NCBI GenBank assembly: GCA_945874665.1
Contig: CAMCHJ010000005.1
Coordinates: 1-64,000 of the forward strand
From: Chitinophaga pinensis
Lineage (GTDB): Bacteria; Bacteroidota; Bacteroidia; UBA7662
DNA length: 64,000 nt
Direction: 5' to 3'
Shown here in pieces: positions 40,767 to 50,498 of this stretch; the stretch's first letter is position 1; each line of letters begins with the position of its first letter. Both the position numbers and the translations under genes were made by a program. The notes below the pieces were generated by a model. It was given only the letters and a program-made list of their open reading frames with translations, was not told where the DNA came from and searched no databases.

Positions 40767-41552
40767 GTGAAGAAGATCAAATACAGCATCCTGATAGGAT
40801 TGGTTATTTTGTTGGTGAGTGTAAATCCACTCGGCCTCAAAGCCTACAAAATCCGTACCGTTGTGGTCGATGCTGGTCATGGCGGTGACGATTCAGGCTG
40901 TTTAGGTGCTGCGGCCAAAGAAAAAGATGTGGCCTTAAAAATCGCACTCACCTTTGGTAAAATGATTGAGGCCAACCACAAGGACGTAAAAGTGGTTTAT
41001 ACCCGCAAAGACGACCGCTTTTTGGAACTGCACCAACGCGCGTCGGTGGCTAATAAAAATAATGCCGATTTATTTATCTCCTTCCACTTAAACAGTGCTA
41101 GTGCACAAGCCCATGGCACTGAAACTTTTACGCAAGGGCTACACGTAACCGGTGCAAATTTGGAGGTTTCGAAGCGTGAGAATGCTTCCGTATTACTCGA
41201 AAGCGATTATACAGAGAATTACGACGGCTTTGACCCTAAAGACCCAACAACACATATAATTTTTGAGCTTTTTCAATCGGCTTATCGCAATCAAAGCATT
41301 CGTTTTGCTGAAAAAATTGAGAATAATTTCGAAAAACGTGCTGGCAGATTCAGTAGAGGGGTTAAACAGGCGGGTTTTTTAGTGCTTTACCGCACCACTA
41401 TGCCAGCAGTTTTAATTGAATCGGGTTTCTTGACCAACCGAAACGAAGAAAAATTCCTAACTTCGCCCGAAGGCCAACAGAAAATGGCGGAATCGGTTTA
41501 TCAGGCGTTTGTTGCCTACAAAGCCGAAATCGACAAAGACGGCAAACCCTAA
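40767..41552 (+). CDS. N-acetylmuramoyl-L-alanine amidase
   Basis: Amidase_3: VVVDAGHGGDDSGCLG...DLFISFHLNSASA...PAVLIESGFLTNRNEEKFL. Confidence 0.95.
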   Translation: MKKIKYSILIGLVILLVSVNPLGLKAYKIRTVVVDAGHGGDDSGCLGAAAKEKDVALKIALTFGKMIEANHKDVKVVYTRKDDRFLELHQRASVANKNNADLFISFHLNSASAQAHGTETFTQGLHVTGANLEVSKRENASVLLESDYTENYDGFDPKDPTTHIIFELFQSAYRNQSIRFAEKIENNFEKRAGRFSRGVKQAGFLVLYRTTMPAVLIESGFLTNRNEEKFLTSPEGQQKMAESVYQAFVAYKAEIDKDGKP

Positions 41553-41570
41553 CCTCCAATTTTTTTTGCT

Positions 41571-42500
41571 TTGAGCAAGTTTAATGTAAGAAACGAAACC
41601 CTGGTTGGCGCTTTGGCTGCCGTAAGCATCACGCTCCTCTTGCTAGGTTTCAATTTTTTGAAGGGGGAAGATTTGTTCACGAGTAATTCTAATTACTACG
41701 TTACTTACGAAAACGCCATGAATCTCCAGAGCTCATCTGGTATCATTTACCGAGGCATAAAAGTAGGCTCAGTAGATAAAATAACGTTTCGTGCCGACGG
41801 TAAAGGAGTGATTGTTTCGTTTTATGTAAGCAATAAGGTTAAAATCCCCAAAGGCAGTGAAGCAAAACTCATTACTACCGATTTATTTAATACCCGCGCT
41901 ATTGAGTTGATTTTGTCTGAAAAGGCCGAATTACATGCTGAAGATGATACTTTGATGGGCAGCATCGCCCCTGGCTTGATTGATCAGCTTGGCGAAGAAC
42001 TGAGTCCATTATTGGCTGAGGTTCAAAAAACCGTAGAAAACATCAACCGCATTTCGGCCAGCATTGACGGGCAAACCTTGCAGAACACCATGAGCAATAT
42101 TGAAGCTACCACGGCTTCTTTGAGTCAAATGACCAGCGATAAAAATAGCAAGTTCAATCGCATATTAGCGGATGTCGCTTCTATCACCAACAACATCCAA
42201 GAAAATAATGAGCTTATTAGCGCGGCATTGGCAAATGTGCATGCCATAACAGATAGTTTGGCAAAGGCGGAGCTTACCAACACCATTGCGCAGGCCAGAG
42301 CCGCTTTGGCCCAGACCACTGCTGTGATGGAAAAAATAAACAAAGGAGAAGGCAGCATTGGCTTGATGGTGAACGACAAAGCGCTGTACGATAATCTTTC
42401 GAAAAGCTCGGATGATTTAGACAAGCTGCTGATCGACATGAAGGCAAACCCAAAACGGTACGTTCACTTCAGTCTATTTGGACGAAAGCCAAAAGATTAA
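41571..42500 (+). CDS. MlaD family (MCE domain) protein
   Basis: N-terminal TM; GIIYRGIKVGSVDKITFRADGKGVIVSFYV MCE domain; coiled C-terminus. Probable TTG start. Confidence 0.92.
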   Translation: MSKFNVRNETLVGALAAVSITLLLLGFNFLKGEDLFTSNSNYYVTYENAMNLQSSSGIIYRGIKVGSVDKITFRADGKGVIVSFYVSNKVKIPKGSEAKLITTDLFNTRAIELILSEKAELHAEDDTLMGSIAPGLIDQLGEELSPLLAEVQKTVENINRISASIDGQTLQNTMSNIEATTASLSQMTSDKNSKFNRILADVASITNNIQENNELISAALANVHAITDSLAKAELTNTIAQARAALAQTTAVMEKINKGEGSIGLMVNDKALYDNLSKSSDDLDKLLIDMKANPKRYVHFSLFGRKPKD

Positions 42501-42540
42501 GACATAAAAAAACCTGCTCGAAAGCAGGTTTTTTTATGTC
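42501..42540. terminator. Perfect 40-nt bidirectional terminator palindrome
   Basis: GACATAAAAAAACCTGCT-CGAA-AGCAGGTTTTTTTATGTC: 18-bp perfect stem, 4-nt loop, between convergent genes. Confidence 0.95.
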
Positions 42541-42549
42541 CTTATGGTT

Positions 42550-44526
42550 TTAACGTACCACCAATCGTTCCATTTTAGAGGCATTGCCGTTAAGGTCAAA
42601 TAATTGCACCAAATATATACCTGGTTGTAAAGAAGCGGTTGGTAAGGTCATTTTGCCTGCTTCACTTTGCAAACGCTGCAGCTCGCGACCTTGAATATCC
42701 ATCAGGCGGAGTTCAAATTGCTCGAGTGTCGTTTCAACTACTGCAAAATCGGCAGCCGGATTTGGATAAAGTTTGAAGCTGAGTAATTCTAAATCTGCCA
42801 CACTTAAACCTAAATTCGTATTTCTGCTGATACTAGAGGTGGTGCCTTTTAAAATGATATTTGAAGGATCCAGCTGTGCAGCGGTTACGTTGCCTGATAC
42901 TTGAAAACGGTTTACACCTTGGGTCGGGTCTACGCGCAAAGTCCGAGTAGTGCCACCAATAACGAGGCGCACCGGTACTTTGTTTCGGAACAACGGGGTA
43001 ACTGGACTGCTCGTTGTTTGGTTTACTTCCACAAATACGGTGCTGTCGATTTGATTCCAGCGCACATTGTATGTAGGAAATCCTTCACCATACACCCAGT
43101 CTTCAAAAAATGGCTGCAAGGTGAGTCCGCTCGAGGTTTCTAAAATTTGACGCAACTCATCAGTAGTGCTCACATCGTTGGCTTTGGCTACCAAATAGTC
43201 GTTGATACCCTTGAAAAACAAGGAATCATTTTCCATTTCCCAGCGGAGCATGTGCAATACGGAGCCCCCTTTTTTATAGGTAAGATTTCCGCTAAAAATA
43301 CGATTCACACTTGAACCAGCAGGCACATACACAGAACCTGTAGGTTGTCGGGCTGAGTTGTGTGCCGAGGTCATCCACGAATCAGCACTGGATTGGCTCA
43401 CACCAAATTGCCTGTACAGATACTCTCCGTACGACGCAAAGCCTTCATTTAGCCAAATATCACTCCAAGTGGCGCAAGTAATGTAGTCACCAAACCACTG
43501 ATGAAGGAGCTCATGTGCTGTTAAATCCTGTCCAAAGCCCCCCATGGTACTCATGGTTTGGTGCTCCATGCCACCCCCCATGGCAGACTGCATATGGCCG
43601 TATTTTTCTTCCCAAAAAGGATATAAACCAAACAAATCACTGAATACATCCATCATATCGTTGGTAGCATCGAGCTGATTTTTGTAAAAATTAACCGCCG
43701 ATACATTGCTGCTATTGGTGGCATTGTACACCCAATGCTGAATCAAAATTGAATCGCCTGCCAAAGCTGCTGGCTTGGCGTAACTGATGTACTCGGCATA
43801 ATTGGTTACTGCAAAGGCAATGAGGTAAAATGCTGTAGGATAGCGGGTTTTCCACTCGAAGCGGGTTTTGTTACCAGCCATCGGCACTATGCTAGTAAGC
43901 AATCCTAACGAGCCTACTTTATTGGGATTAGTAGCGATGCCATTGAAGTTGATGGAATCGATTTTATCCCATAAATCCTGCTTACACGGCAACCAATCAG
44001 GCGCGCTGAAGGGCTCTGAGAGCGTCCAGCTCACATTTACCCCCCAGGTATTCGAAAAGCCCGTGCTTAAACCACTGAAAAAACCTGCTTGTTGGGCCAC
44101 GCCGCCATACCAAATGCGGGTATTAACGGTTTCTTGCTGTGGAATGGTGGCCGGAAGAGGCACTAAAACCACGTTGTTTTGCCGGATGATGGTGTTGCGC
44201 TTGATGCCGTTTACATATACCGAATCGATGGTGAGGTTGTCTTTGAGCTCAAACCAAAAGGTATCCATGCCCGCAGAAATCACCGTGCCTTCGATAAATA
44301 CGTTTCCATTAACACTGGTAGCAGTATTGCTCACTTCGAGGGTGATGTCGTAAAAATGGATGTCGTATTGGTCGCCACCGCGAGCTGCACTGATGCGCTG
44401 ATTGGCGTTCATACGACTTTCAGCAAATTGCGATTTAGTGTACGCGCAATCGTGCTCGTGCTCGGTTTGAGCAGCAACCGAAAGAACACCCAAAACGAGT
44501 AAAAAAGAACTTATTATGAATTTCAT
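42550..44526 (-). CDS. M1 family metallopeptidase with T9SS C-terminal domain
   Basis: GGMEHQTM (GxMEN-like), HELLHQWFGDYITCATWSDIWLNEGFASY zinc site; C-terminal LYPNPAADFAVVET sorting domain. Confidence 0.95.
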   Translation of the reverse strand: MKFIISSFLLVLGVLSVAAQTEHEHDCAYTKSQFAESRMNANQRISAARGGDQYDIHFYDITLEVSNTATSVNGNVFIEGTVISAGMDTFWFELKDNLTIDSVYVNGIKRNTIIRQNNVVLVPLPATIPQQETVNTRIWYGGVAQQAGFFSGLSTGFSNTWGVNVSWTLSEPFSAPDWLPCKQDLWDKIDSINFNGIATNPNKVGSLGLLTSIVPMAGNKTRFEWKTRYPTAFYLIAFAVTNYAEYISYAKPAALAGDSILIQHWVYNATNSSNVSAVNFYKNQLDATNDMMDVFSDLFGLYPFWEEKYGHMQSAMGGGMEHQTMSTMGGFGQDLTAHELLHQWFGDYITCATWSDIWLNEGFASYGEYLYRQFGVSQSSADSWMTSAHNSARQPTGSVYVPAGSSVNRIFSGNLTYKKGGSVLHMLRWEMENDSLFFKGINDYLVAKANDVSTTDELRQILETSSGLTLQPFFEDWVYGEGFPTYNVRWNQIDSTVFVEVNQTTSSPVTPLFRNKVPVRLVIGGTTRTLRVDPTQGVNRFQVSGNVTAAQLDPSNIILKGTTSSISRNTNLGLSVADLELLSFKLYPNPAADFAVVETTLEQFELRLMDIQGRELQRLQSEAGKMTLPTASLQPGIYLVQLFDLNGNASKMERLVVR

Positions 44527-44579
44527 GAATGTATGTTAAACATCCAAGGTCGTGATTTTTTGATAGAATAAAAACAATT

Positions 44580-46346
44580 TTAGGCCGAACGCAAGGCAGT
44601 AGTTTCAAATTGCATTTGATACAGCTTGCGGTAAGCCCCATTTTTTCGCAGCAAGGCCTTGTGTGCACCGCGTTCTACAATTTCACCATCATCGATTACC
44701 AAAATCTCATCGGCATCTGTGATGGTTGAAAGCCGGTGCGCAATGATGATCGCCGTGCGATTTTCGAGCATTTTTTTCATGGCCATTTGCAGCAATTCTT
44801 CGGTTTCTGAATCTATCGAGGCGGTGGCTTCGTCGAGCACCAAAACGGCAGGATTGTAAACCATCACCCGCAAAAACGCCAGCAACTGTCGTTGTCCTGT
44901 GGATAAGGCCGCGCCCCGTTCCATCACGCTATATTGGTAGCCACCCGGCAGTTTTTCGATGAAACGATTGATACCGGTTTTTACTGCCATGGCCTGTATT
45001 TGCTCGAGGGTAATGGCAGGATTTTTCATGCTGATGTTTTCGGCAATGGTGCCCGAAAAAAGAAAAACATCCTGCAAAATAATGCCCACATGCTTTTGCA
45101 CCTCCTTGAGTTCGAAATCGCGGATGGGAATGCCATCCAGCAAAACCTCTCCCTTTTGAAACTCATAAAAACGGCCTAACACATTAATGATAGAACTTTT
45201 GCCAGCACCAGTTGGTCCTACCAAAGCCAGCTTTTTACCCGGCGCAAGCTCAAAACTGATGTCTTTCAGCACAAATTTCTCATCATCATACGAAAACCAC
45301 ACGTTTTGAAATACCACTTCACCTTTAGCATGTACCAAACTCTTGGTGCCTTTATCTTCGATTACTGCATCGGTATCGAGCAAGCGGAAAACACGCTCTG
45401 AGGCCACCACCCCCATTTGCAAACTGTTGAATTTGTCGGCGAGCAAACGAATGGGACGAAAAAACTGGTTGACGTATAAAATGAAGGCGATGATCGTGCC
45501 CACGGTCACTTCTCCCCGCAAGGCGCCATTGGCACCCCACCAAACCAGCAGGCCCAAAGAAGCTGCCGTAATGATTTCGACCACTGGGAAAAACACCGAA
45601 TAGTACATCACACTTTTGAGGTGGGCCTGGTTAAGGGCGCCATTCACCTCTATAAAGCGCTTATGCTCTTCTTTCTCACGGTTAAAAATCTGTATAATGT
45701 TCATTCCCGTGATATGTTCTTGCAAAAAAGCGTTAAGTCGGGCTACGTGGGTGCGTACCTCTTGAAACGACAACCGGACTTTTTCTTTAAAAACGTACAC
45801 GCTGTAGAGGAGCAGTGGCAGCACCGACAAACTCACGAGGGTGAGCCGCCAGTCGGTATACAACATCACGGCCAGAACGGCAATGAGTTGCAACACATCC
45901 CCAACAATAGTGAGCAGGCCTTGCGTGAATACCTCCGAAATGGTTTCCACATCGTTTACGGTACGGGTGGTGAGCGTTCCTATGGGTGTGCGATCGAAAA
46001 ACCGCAGTCGCAATTTACTGATGTGGTTAAAGATGCGCTGTCGCAGATCGCGGATGGCAGCTTGTCCGAGCCACGCACTAAAATAACTAAACAAGTACCT
46101 AAACAGCGATTCCAAAATGAGCACGCCAAGCATGAGCAGGGTAAAATGAAGCAAGCCTGAAAAATCGCCCTTGGCGATGGGCCCATCGACCGTATATTGG
46201 ATGAGCCATGGGCGCAAAGGCGAGAGTATGGCCAACAAAATCACCATGCTGGTGGTGAGCCAGAAGATGCTTTTGTAAGGCTTTACCAAGGCAATGACCC
46301 TGAGCAGCACTTTCCAGGTGGTGTACGAATCAGTGGGTTGGCTCAT
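44580..46346 (-). CDS. ABC transporter ATP-binding protein/permease (MsbA/lipid-multidrug exporter type)
   Basis: 6-TM domain + NBD: VGPTGAGKSSIINVLGRFYE, LSTGQRQLLAFLRVM, VLVLDEATASIDSETE. Confidence 0.95.
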   Translation of the reverse strand: MSQPTDSYTTWKVLLRVIALVKPYKSIFWLTTSMVILLAILSPLRPWLIQYTVDGPIAKGDFSGLLHFTLLMLGVLILESLFRYLFSYFSAWLGQAAIRDLRQRIFNHISKLRLRFFDRTPIGTLTTRTVNDVETISEVFTQGLLTIVGDVLQLIAVLAVMLYTDWRLTLVSLSVLPLLLYSVYVFKEKVRLSFQEVRTHVARLNAFLQEHITGMNIIQIFNREKEEHKRFIEVNGALNQAHLKSVMYYSVFFPVVEIITAASLGLLVWWGANGALRGEVTVGTIIAFILYVNQFFRPIRLLADKFNSLQMGVVASERVFRLLDTDAVIEDKGTKSLVHAKGEVVFQNVWFSYDDEKFVLKDISFELAPGKKLALVGPTGAGKSSIINVLGRFYEFQKGEVLLDGIPIRDFELKEVQKHVGIILQDVFLFSGTIAENISMKNPAITLEQIQAMAVKTGINRFIEKLPGGYQYSVMERGAALSTGQRQLLAFLRVMVYNPAVLVLDEATASIDSETEELLQMAMKKMLENRTAIIIAHRLSTITDADEILVIDDGEIVERGAHKALLRKNGAYRKLYQMQFETTALRSA

Positions 46347-47097
46347 TAAAATAGATGCTATCGGGATAAGTAATGTCGATGAGATACAGGCCGCAAGCGG
46401 GAACGGAACTGCCGGCGTCGGATCGTTGGCCGTGCTCCAAAAGTTCTTGCATCCAGGAAACAGGTTGGCGGCCGTAGCCTATTTCGAGTAGCGAGCCCAC
46501 TACTGCCCGCACCATATTGCGCAGAAACCTATTGGCACGAATGTAAAAAACAGCCTGGTGGCCCTTTTGATCCCAGTAGGCTTCGGTAACCGTACAAATG
46601 GTTGTTTGTTGTCCGCCCCCACTTCTCGCAAAACAACCAAAATCGTGATGCTGCAGTAGCAAGGCGGCGGCTTGGTTCATGGCCTCAAAATCGAGGGGCT
46701 TGTACAAACGCATCGACCATTGGTGAGCAAAGGGGTCTTTGCGGGTATGGATGTGGTAGGCATATTTGCGAGAAGTAGCGCTAAAGCGGGCATGGGCTTT
46801 GGCATCTACCTTAAAAACTTTGATGATGGTAAGGTCGTCTGGTAAATAACCGTTGAGCCGCACCACCAGATTTTCGGGTAGTGGCGCAAGAAAATCGAAG
46901 TGTGCAAAAAACTGGGTGGCATGCACCCCTGTATCGGTACGCCCTTGTCCGTGCAGCACAATACGCTCGCCAAGCACCACCGTCATTGCCTCTTCGAGCA
47001 GCTGCTGCACGCTCATGGCATTCGGTTGTCGCTGCCAGCCGTGGTAAGCGGTGCCGTTATAGGCGAGTTCCAGAAAGTAACGCTGCGCTATCGGCAT
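46330..47097 (-). CDS. truA: tRNA pseudouridine(38-40) synthase TruA
   Basis: GQGRTDTGVHATQFFAHFD; FLRNMVRAVVG; start refined to ATG at 47097. Confidence 0.96.
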   Translation of the reverse strand: MPIAQRYFLELAYNGTAYHGWQRQPNAMSVQQLLEEAMTVVLGERIVLHGQGRTDTGVHATQFFAHFDFLAPLPENLVVRLNGYLPDDLTIIKVFKVDAKAHARFSATSRKYAYHIHTRKDPFAHQWSMRLYKPLDFEAMNQAAALLLQHHDFGCFARSGGGQQTTICTVTEAYWDQKGHQAVFYIRANRFLRNMVRAVVGSLLEIGYGRQPVSWMQELLEHGQRSDAGSSVPACGLYLIDITYPDSIYFNEPTH

Positions 47098-48296
47098 TAG
47101 CACTTTTCGTAGATAACGGCGGCGCCTTGTCCAACCCCAATACACATGGTTGCCAAGCCATATTGAACGGCTGGTTGCTTCTGCATTTCATACAGCAAGG
47201 TAGCTGAAATACGCGCGCCAGAGCAGCCCAAAGGGTGACCGAGGGCAATCGAACCACCATTTACATTCACAATGGCAGGGTCGAGTTGCAAATCGCGCAT
47301 GCTGGCAATGGACTGACTGGCAAAAGCCTCGTTGAGCTCCACCAAACCCAGGTCTTTGGCAGTAATACCAGCGCGTTGCATGGCTTTTTGACTGGCGGGA
47401 ATAGGTCCAGCGCCCATGAACGCCGGGTCTAAACCAGCCACAGCCATGGAGGCTACGCGTGCCAAAGGCTTTAAACCCTGTTTTTTAACGTAAGCTTCTG
47501 ATGCCAACATCAAACAGGCAGCCCCATCGTTGATGCCTGAAGCATTGCCGGCGGTAACAGTACCGTCTTTTTTGAAGGCCGGCTTGAGTTTGGCCAATTG
47601 TTCCAGGCTAGAAAGACGCGGGTGCTCGTCTCTTTCAAAAAGTAAAGCATCGCCTTTTGGCTGGTGAATCGTAACAGGGACTATTTCTTCGTTAAACTTA
47701 CCTGCCGCAGCAGCTTGTTGATATTTGGTTTGAGACTGAAAAGCAAACGCATCCTGCTCCTCGCGCGTGATGCCCCATCGTTCAGCTACATTTTCGGCTG
47801 TTTCACCCATGCTGTAGGGATAGTAAAGGTCAGATAAACGACTGTTCACAAACCTCCACCCCATGGTGGTATCGTAGATTTCGACTTTACGGGCAAAGGA
47901 TTGGTCAGATTTGGCCATCACAAAAGGAGCGCGGGTCATGCTTTCAACGCCGCCAGCTAAATACAGTTCGCCATCGCCGTTGTTAATGGCGCGACTGGCA
48001 TCCATGATCGCTTGTAGTCCACTGGCGCAAAGTCGGTTAACGGTTACACCTCCAATGCTTGTAGGTAAACCTGCGAGCAACAAAGCCATGCGCGCCACAT
48101 TGCGGTTGTCTTCGCCAGCCTGATTCGCAGCACCAAAAACTACATCTTCTATATCGGCAGGATCGATGGCTGGATGACGGGCTACAAGGGCTCGAATAAC
48201 CAAACCAGCAAGGTCATCAGGCCGGTAATCGCGTAGGCTTCCACCATATTTTCCAATGGGCGTTCTCAGGGCATCAATTACGTATACTGCTTTCAT
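47097..48296 (-). CDS. Acetyl-CoA C-acyltransferase (thiolase; 3-oxoadipyl-CoA thiolase-like)
   Basis: [59 protein letters not shown]. Confidence 0.95.
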   Translation of the reverse strand: MKAVYVIDALRTPIGKYGGSLRDYRPDDLAGLVIRALVARHPAIDPADIEDVVFGAANQAGEDNRNVARMALLLAGLPTSIGGVTVNRLCASGLQAIMDASRAINNGDGELYLAGGVESMTRAPFVMAKSDQSFARKVEIYDTTMGWRFVNSRLSDLYYPYSMGETAENVAERWGITREEQDAFAFQSQTKYQQAAAAGKFNEEIVPVTIHQPKGDALLFERDEHPRLSSLEQLAKLKPAFKKDGTVTAGNASGINDGAACLMLASEAYVKKQGLKPLARVASMAVAGLDPAFMGAGPIPASQKAMQRAGITAKDLGLVELNEAFASQSIASMRDLQLDPAIVNVNGGSIALGHPLGCSGARISATLLYEMQKQPAVQYGLATMCIGVGQGAAVIYEKC

Positions 48297-48358
48297 GTGT
48301 TGCTTTTGGGTATGCAAAAATAGCAAAGCCTGAGGGCAATCGGGTTAAAATATTAGCT

Positions 48359-48826
48359 TTGTGCATGAATCTAATCAAAACTTCCCTTTTGCCTATTTTG
48401 GCAGTTGTGTTGCTCCTCCTTACTGGCTTTTTCCCATTTATAAGCTGGGAAATGGTTGGGAGTAGTTCAGGAAAGCTGATTTTTGGCTTGTATCGATTAG
48501 ATTGGTACACAGCCGGTAGCGAGGTTGTTACCAGTTCGCAAGAAAATAAGGCCCTCGCTTACCTCACTTACGGCATCGCAGGCTTACTGATTGGCCTGCT
48601 GCTCAGCGGAAATAATATAGATTTGAAACAGAAGTTAAAACGGGTGAGTTTGTTGCTCAGCGGCGCGCAGCTGTTTGCCATTACCACAACCGCCTTCAGG
48701 GCTACGCAAGGTTTGACTGGCGAAATCAACAGCTGGGCAATCGGCTTAGGTTATTACTTGAGTGCTGCAGCTTTTCTTTTATTATTGACGAATTATCTAA
48801 ATAAATCGCCTCAATCAGGAGAGTAA
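48359..48826 (+). CDS. Hypothetical membrane protein
   Basis: 155 aa with several predicted TM segments, ATG start close behind TAGCTTTG -7-like element. Confidence 0.6.
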   Translation: MCMNLIKTSLLPILAVVLLLLTGFFPFISWEMVGSSSGKLIFGLYRLDWYTAGSEVVTSSQENKALAYLTYGIAGLLIGLLLSGNNIDLKQKLKRVSLLLSGAQLFAITTTAFRATQGLTGEINSWAIGLGYYLSAAAFLLLLTNYLNKSPQSGE

Positions 48827-49279
48827 TTTCTGGCGCAGGAGGAACTCCAATTGCTCGTTGGCGCGCAAAAGACTTTTAACAAGCTCTTTATTTTCGCCCC
48901 GCAAAGTGTATACTTCCAGTGACTTTTTGATAATGTTCCGCAATTGCTCTTCATCCCAGGGCTTGGTGATGTAATGATAAACTTGCCCTTTATTGATAGC
49001 ATCAATCACCGCTTGAATATCGCTGTAACCCGTCAATAAAATGCGAATAGGATCAGGGTAAATCGGAATGATTTGCTCTAAAAACTCCACACCCGACATT
49101 TCTGGCATACGCTGGTCGGTAATAATTATTTGGATAGGCACCTCATTCAAAATCATCATGCCTTCTTTGGCTGATGCTGCCGTATAAATCAAGAAATCGC
49201 GTCGAAAAGCAGCCTTAAACGATTGAAGGTTATTGATTTCGTCGTCGACATACAAAACACTAAGTTTATTTTCTGTCAT
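48815..49279 (-). CDS. Stand-alone response regulator (REC domain plus short helical tail)
   Basis: VLYVDDEINNLQSF, IIITDQRMPEMSGVEFL, ILLTGYSDIQAVIDAIN, YHYITKPWDEEQL; no output domain. Confidence 0.93.
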   Translation of the reverse strand: MTENKLSVLYVDDEINNLQSFKAAFRRDFLIYTAASAKEGMMILNEVPIQIIITDQRMPEMSGVEFLEQIIPIYPDPIRILLTGYSDIQAVIDAINKGQVYHYITKPWDEEQLRNIIKKSLEVYTLRGENKELVKSLLRANEQLEFLLRQKLLS

Positions 49280-49394
49280 GATCAGGCTATTTGGTTCAAA
49301 AATAAACTTTATCCTGATATGCATGGCAGGATTTATAAATCAATCTCTATATTGCTAATGATTTCTGTTCGCCGCCCCTCATCACTACAATTGC

Positions 49395-50498
49395 ATGGAC
49401 TACTTTGATTACAGAAGTGGGGCTGAAACAAGCAGCTTCTCCCCTATCTTCTTTCAGATAAAAAAAGAAGCAGATGCAGAGGCATTTAACTTGGCAGTGA
49501 GTGACCCAGACCTGCAAATAAACGACACCATTCAAAGGCAGTTGAAGGAGTTAATCCTTACTAGAAATCCTGCTACTACCTATACCGATGACCAATTAGC
49601 CTCGGCCATAACCGAACACTTAGGCAGATTGGGGATTCATGAATACGGAATTTGGGTGCTTTACCCTTGGAGCAAGCGCATGGTACACATACTCGACGAA
49701 CAAGAGTTTACAGAGCTCCGCACCTCCCGTAACAAATACAAAATTACCGCCGCCGAGCAGCACACTTTAAATCAAAAACGGGTTGGCATTGTAGGTTTAT
49801 CTGTTGGCAGTGCTATTGCCATCACCATGGCTATGGAGCGGAGCTTTGGCAGCTTGGTATTAGCTGATTTCGACACCATAGATTTAAGCAATCTTAATCG
49901 TTTGAGGGCTAAGATAAGCGATATTGGCATGAACAAGGCGGTTTTGGTTGCCCGAGAAATCGCCGAAATTGATCCATATTTAAAGGTAGAAGTGGTTGAA
50001 GAAGGCATTACAGATGAGAATTTAGAACGCTTTTTATCCCAAAACGGCGGATTAGATCTTTTAATTGATGAATGCGACAGTCTTGAATACAAGCTCAAAC
50101 TCCGTTTAGCAGCCAAGCGCCTACAAATGGCCGTGGTGATGGAAACCAGCGACCGCGGGATGTTAGACATTGAGCGCTACGACCTAGAGCCTGATTTACC
50201 GCTTTTTCATGGCCGCATTGCCAGCTTTGACCTTTCAAATCCGAGTGAAATCAGTCCAGAAATGCGTATGCAGCTCTTGATGGCAATCGTGGGCTTTGGT
50301 GAGGTTTCTGAGCGGCTGCGCCAATCTTATACGGAAATCGGAAAATCACTCAAAACTTGGCCGCAACTCGCCTCAGCGGTCATGATGGGCGGTGGCACCA
50401 CAGCCGAAATTGCCAGAAGAATTTTATTGGGCGAACAAGTTTCATCAGGTAGGTTTTATGTTGACATGAATGCCCTTGTTCCAAACCTGCATACTTAA
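49395..50498 (+). CDS. ThiF/E1-like adenylyltransferase (Rv1355c-like without an evident nitroreductase domain)
   Basis: KRVGIVGLSVGSAIAITMAMERSFGSLVLADFDTIDLSNLNRLRAKISDIGMNKA nucleotide-binding/adenylation motifs. Confidence 0.88.
   Translation: MDYFDYRSGAETSSFSPIFFQIKKEADAEAFNLAVSDPDLQINDTIQRQLKELILTRNPATTYTDDQLASAITEHLGRLGIHEYGIWVLYPWSKRMVHILDEQEFTELRTSRNKYKITAAEQHTLNQKRVGIVGLSVGSAIAITMAMERSFGSLVLADFDTIDLSNLNRLRAKISDIGMNKAVLVAREIAEIDPYLKVEVVEEGITDENLERFLSQNGGLDLLIDECDSLEYKLKLRLAAKRLQMAVVMETSDRGMLDIERYDLEPDLPLFHGRIASFDLSNPSEISPEMRMQLLMAIVGFGEVSERLRQSYTEIGKSLKTWPQLASAVMMGGGTTAEIARRILLGEQVSSGRFYVDMNALVPNLHT

Noticed and set aside
45621-46160. 179-aa + strand ORF
   Set aside because: Antisense to the ABC exporter TM domain; no recognisable domain.
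49395-50498. ThiF-like gene as a CBASS/Bil-type ubiquitin-like defence module
   Set aside because: No cyclase, E2-like, JAB or ubiquitin-like gene adjacent; neighbours are a GNAT-like enzyme and histidine kinases, so a signalling role is preferred.
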